DNA of 64,000 bases from Helicobacter ailurogastricus. Lineage in GTDB: Bacteria > Campylobacterota > Campylobacteria > Campylobacterales > Helicobacteraceae. Location of the stretch: assembly GCF_001282945.1 (NCBI RefSeq), contig NZ_CDMG01000002.1, positions 275,039 through 339,038 on the forward strand. The letters are read 5' to 3'. How positions within the stretch are numbered: position 1 is the first letter of the stretch; each line of letters starts with the position of its first letter. The translations under genes and the position numbers were made by a program. This document shows, one piece after another, positions 63,368-64,000 of this stretch. The notes below the pieces were generated by a model. The model was not told the DNA's origin and did no database searches. It was given only the letters and a program-made list of their open reading frames with translations.

Positions 63368-63808
63368 CTAATGGCTGGGTTTGGGTGGTTTGTGCTCGCC
63401 ACAATGGCAACTGCGGAGACCAAGAGGGCCCATGCCGTGCCCCCAAAACAAGCCGCTTTCTTTAAACTGCGCCCTTGTCATTTTGGCAACCCTAGTTTTG
63501 ATAGCGGCACGGATAGCCTCCATGCGTTTGTCAAAATCCTCCATTGTCATGTTTGCGGTGTTTTTGTCCGCTGAGGCCATGACTTTTTCGAAAAACTTTT
63601 TGCGCTGTTTGGCATCCATGTGCTTGCTGCGTTTATAAAGCTCCATGCGGTAATCGGGCACTTGTTCGGGTGCGACCTTACCTGCCATCTCAATGAGCTC
63701 TTTATCGCTTTTGCTCTCAAAAGCCCCTGAACCGGCGAGCAGACTATTGCACAATCCCGCCATCACTAAAGCGGCGACACCTAATTTCATCTTATTTACC
63801 ATTAGCAT
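63368..63808 (-). CDS. Secreted DUF1104-family protein
   Basis: 146 residues. Signal peptide to about 25 (VAALVMAGLCNSLLAGS). The DUF1104 core is helical: SDKELIEMAGKVAPEQVPDYR, then MTMEDFDKRMEAIRAAIKTRVAKM. An added tail (SCHCGEHKPPKPSH) carries two cysteines and two histidines that could bind metal. ATG 63808 has AAGGAG four bases upstream. Family members are Campylobacterota periplasmic proteins of unknown function. It lies between katA and a His-rich gene. Confidence 0.82.
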   Translation of the reverse strand: MLMVNKMKLGVAALVMAGLCNSLLAGSGAFESKSDKELIEMAGKVAPEQVPDYRMELYKRSKHMDAKQRKKFFEKVMASADKNTANMTMEDFDKRMEAIRAAIKTRVAKMTRAQFKESGLFWGHGMGPLGLRSCHCGEHKPPKPSH

Positions 63809-63842
63809 GAAACTCCTTATGTGTGGGCTAGACCCTCAAGAA

Positions 63843-64000
63843 TTATTCGTGAGCTGCAGGTTTATCAGCAGGTGCAGCAGGCGCATCTTTAGCGGGAGCG
63901 TGCTCTGCTTTATTGCCATGCTCTTCGCCATGTTCGTCTTTGTGCTCTTTTTTATGGGCGTGGTGTTCGCCTCTTTTGTGGCCTTTTTTGGCATGTTCAT
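63843..64000 (-). CDS. Histidine-rich protein, C-terminal part
   Basis: The frame ending at TAA 63843 is open to the window edge. The visible 52 residues are rich in His, Lys and Glu (...KKGHKRGEHHAHKKEHKDEHG...), then an Ala/Pro/Asp linker ending PAAHE. There are about eleven histidines in 53 positions. The composition suits nickel or other metal binding, a common need in urease- and hydrogenase-bearing gastric helicobacters. The N-terminus and export signal are outside the window. Confidence 0.6.
   Translation of the reverse strand, partial: EHAKKGHKRGEHHAHKKEHKDEHGEEHGNKAEHAPAKDAPAAPADKPAAHE

Overview
The window reads as chromosomal DNA of a non-pylori gastric Helicobacter (H. felis / bizzozeronii / heilmannii / salomonis type). 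The evidence is a Hof-family outer-membrane protein pair, AmiE amidase, an HP1021-type atypical response regulator, NspC beside a CheV, HypF/HypE, an LPP20/FlgP-type lipoprotein, KatA and SodB. Many short runs of genes keep the order I remember from H. pylori, but the runs themselves are shuffled. Base composition is clearly richer in G+C than H. pylori. There is no rRNA, no insertion sequence, no CRISPR array and no prophage. The window is almost fully coding: one tRNA-Pro, about 66 protein genes, and no gene-free stretch over 300 bases.

Layout. 1-3.6 kb: a partial Cj0069-like gene, two tandem Hof porin-like genes and a small secreted protein whose start looks frameshifted. 3.6-11.6 kb, minus strand: mnmA, a MotE-like flagellar protein, fliJ and purA, then prs, a HIT protein, murF, an alpha/beta hydrolase and ddl. 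11.8-21.1 kb: prmC (+), then minus-strand nspC-cheV and the run ychF-pepA-dedA-apt-coiled coil-rpiB-lepB-folD. 21.1-28.3 kb: a cytochrome c, thiC, ispDF plus the orphan response regulator, comF, a chemoreceptor with a periplasmic haem-c motif, and tsaD. 28.4-34.2 kb, plus strand: agmatine deiminase, hypF, hypE, amiE, a small lipoprotein, then tRNA-Pro on the minus strand.

34.2-42.3 kb, minus strand: dxr, cdsA, a DASS dicarboxylate transporter split by a frameshift, an OmpP1/FadL protein, two lipoproteins (one FlgP-like), and modB-modA without modC. 42.4-46.4 kb: ribB carrying a degenerate GTP cyclohydrolase II half, then cmoA-thiG-sodB and bioD. 46.5-56.6 kb, plus strand: usp-clpA-panD-ybaB-PDZ protein-ispA-surE-lipoprotein-queD-queE-recJ (split in two frames)-ydcZ-like. 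56.8-64 kb: a zinc-ribbon protein (+), then minus-strand nrdA, typA, a small membrane protein, katA, a DUF1104 protein and a histidine-rich protein cut by the window end.

The genes serve core metabolism (purines, isoprenoids, pantothenate, biotin, thiamine, riboflavin, queuosine), envelope and motility, and the gastric lifestyle (hydrogenase maturation, amidase, catalase, superoxide dismutase). Tight packing, with many 4-8 base overlaps and frequent GTG/TTG starts, shows long co-transcribed runs. The most notable observations are three apparent single-base frameshifts (near 3.2, 36.84 and 55.84 kb), a C8 tract in the MotE-like gene, the haem-motif chemoreceptor, the missing modC and clpS, and thiC/thiG without a recognisable TPP riboswitch. 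I found no convincing new multi-gene system.
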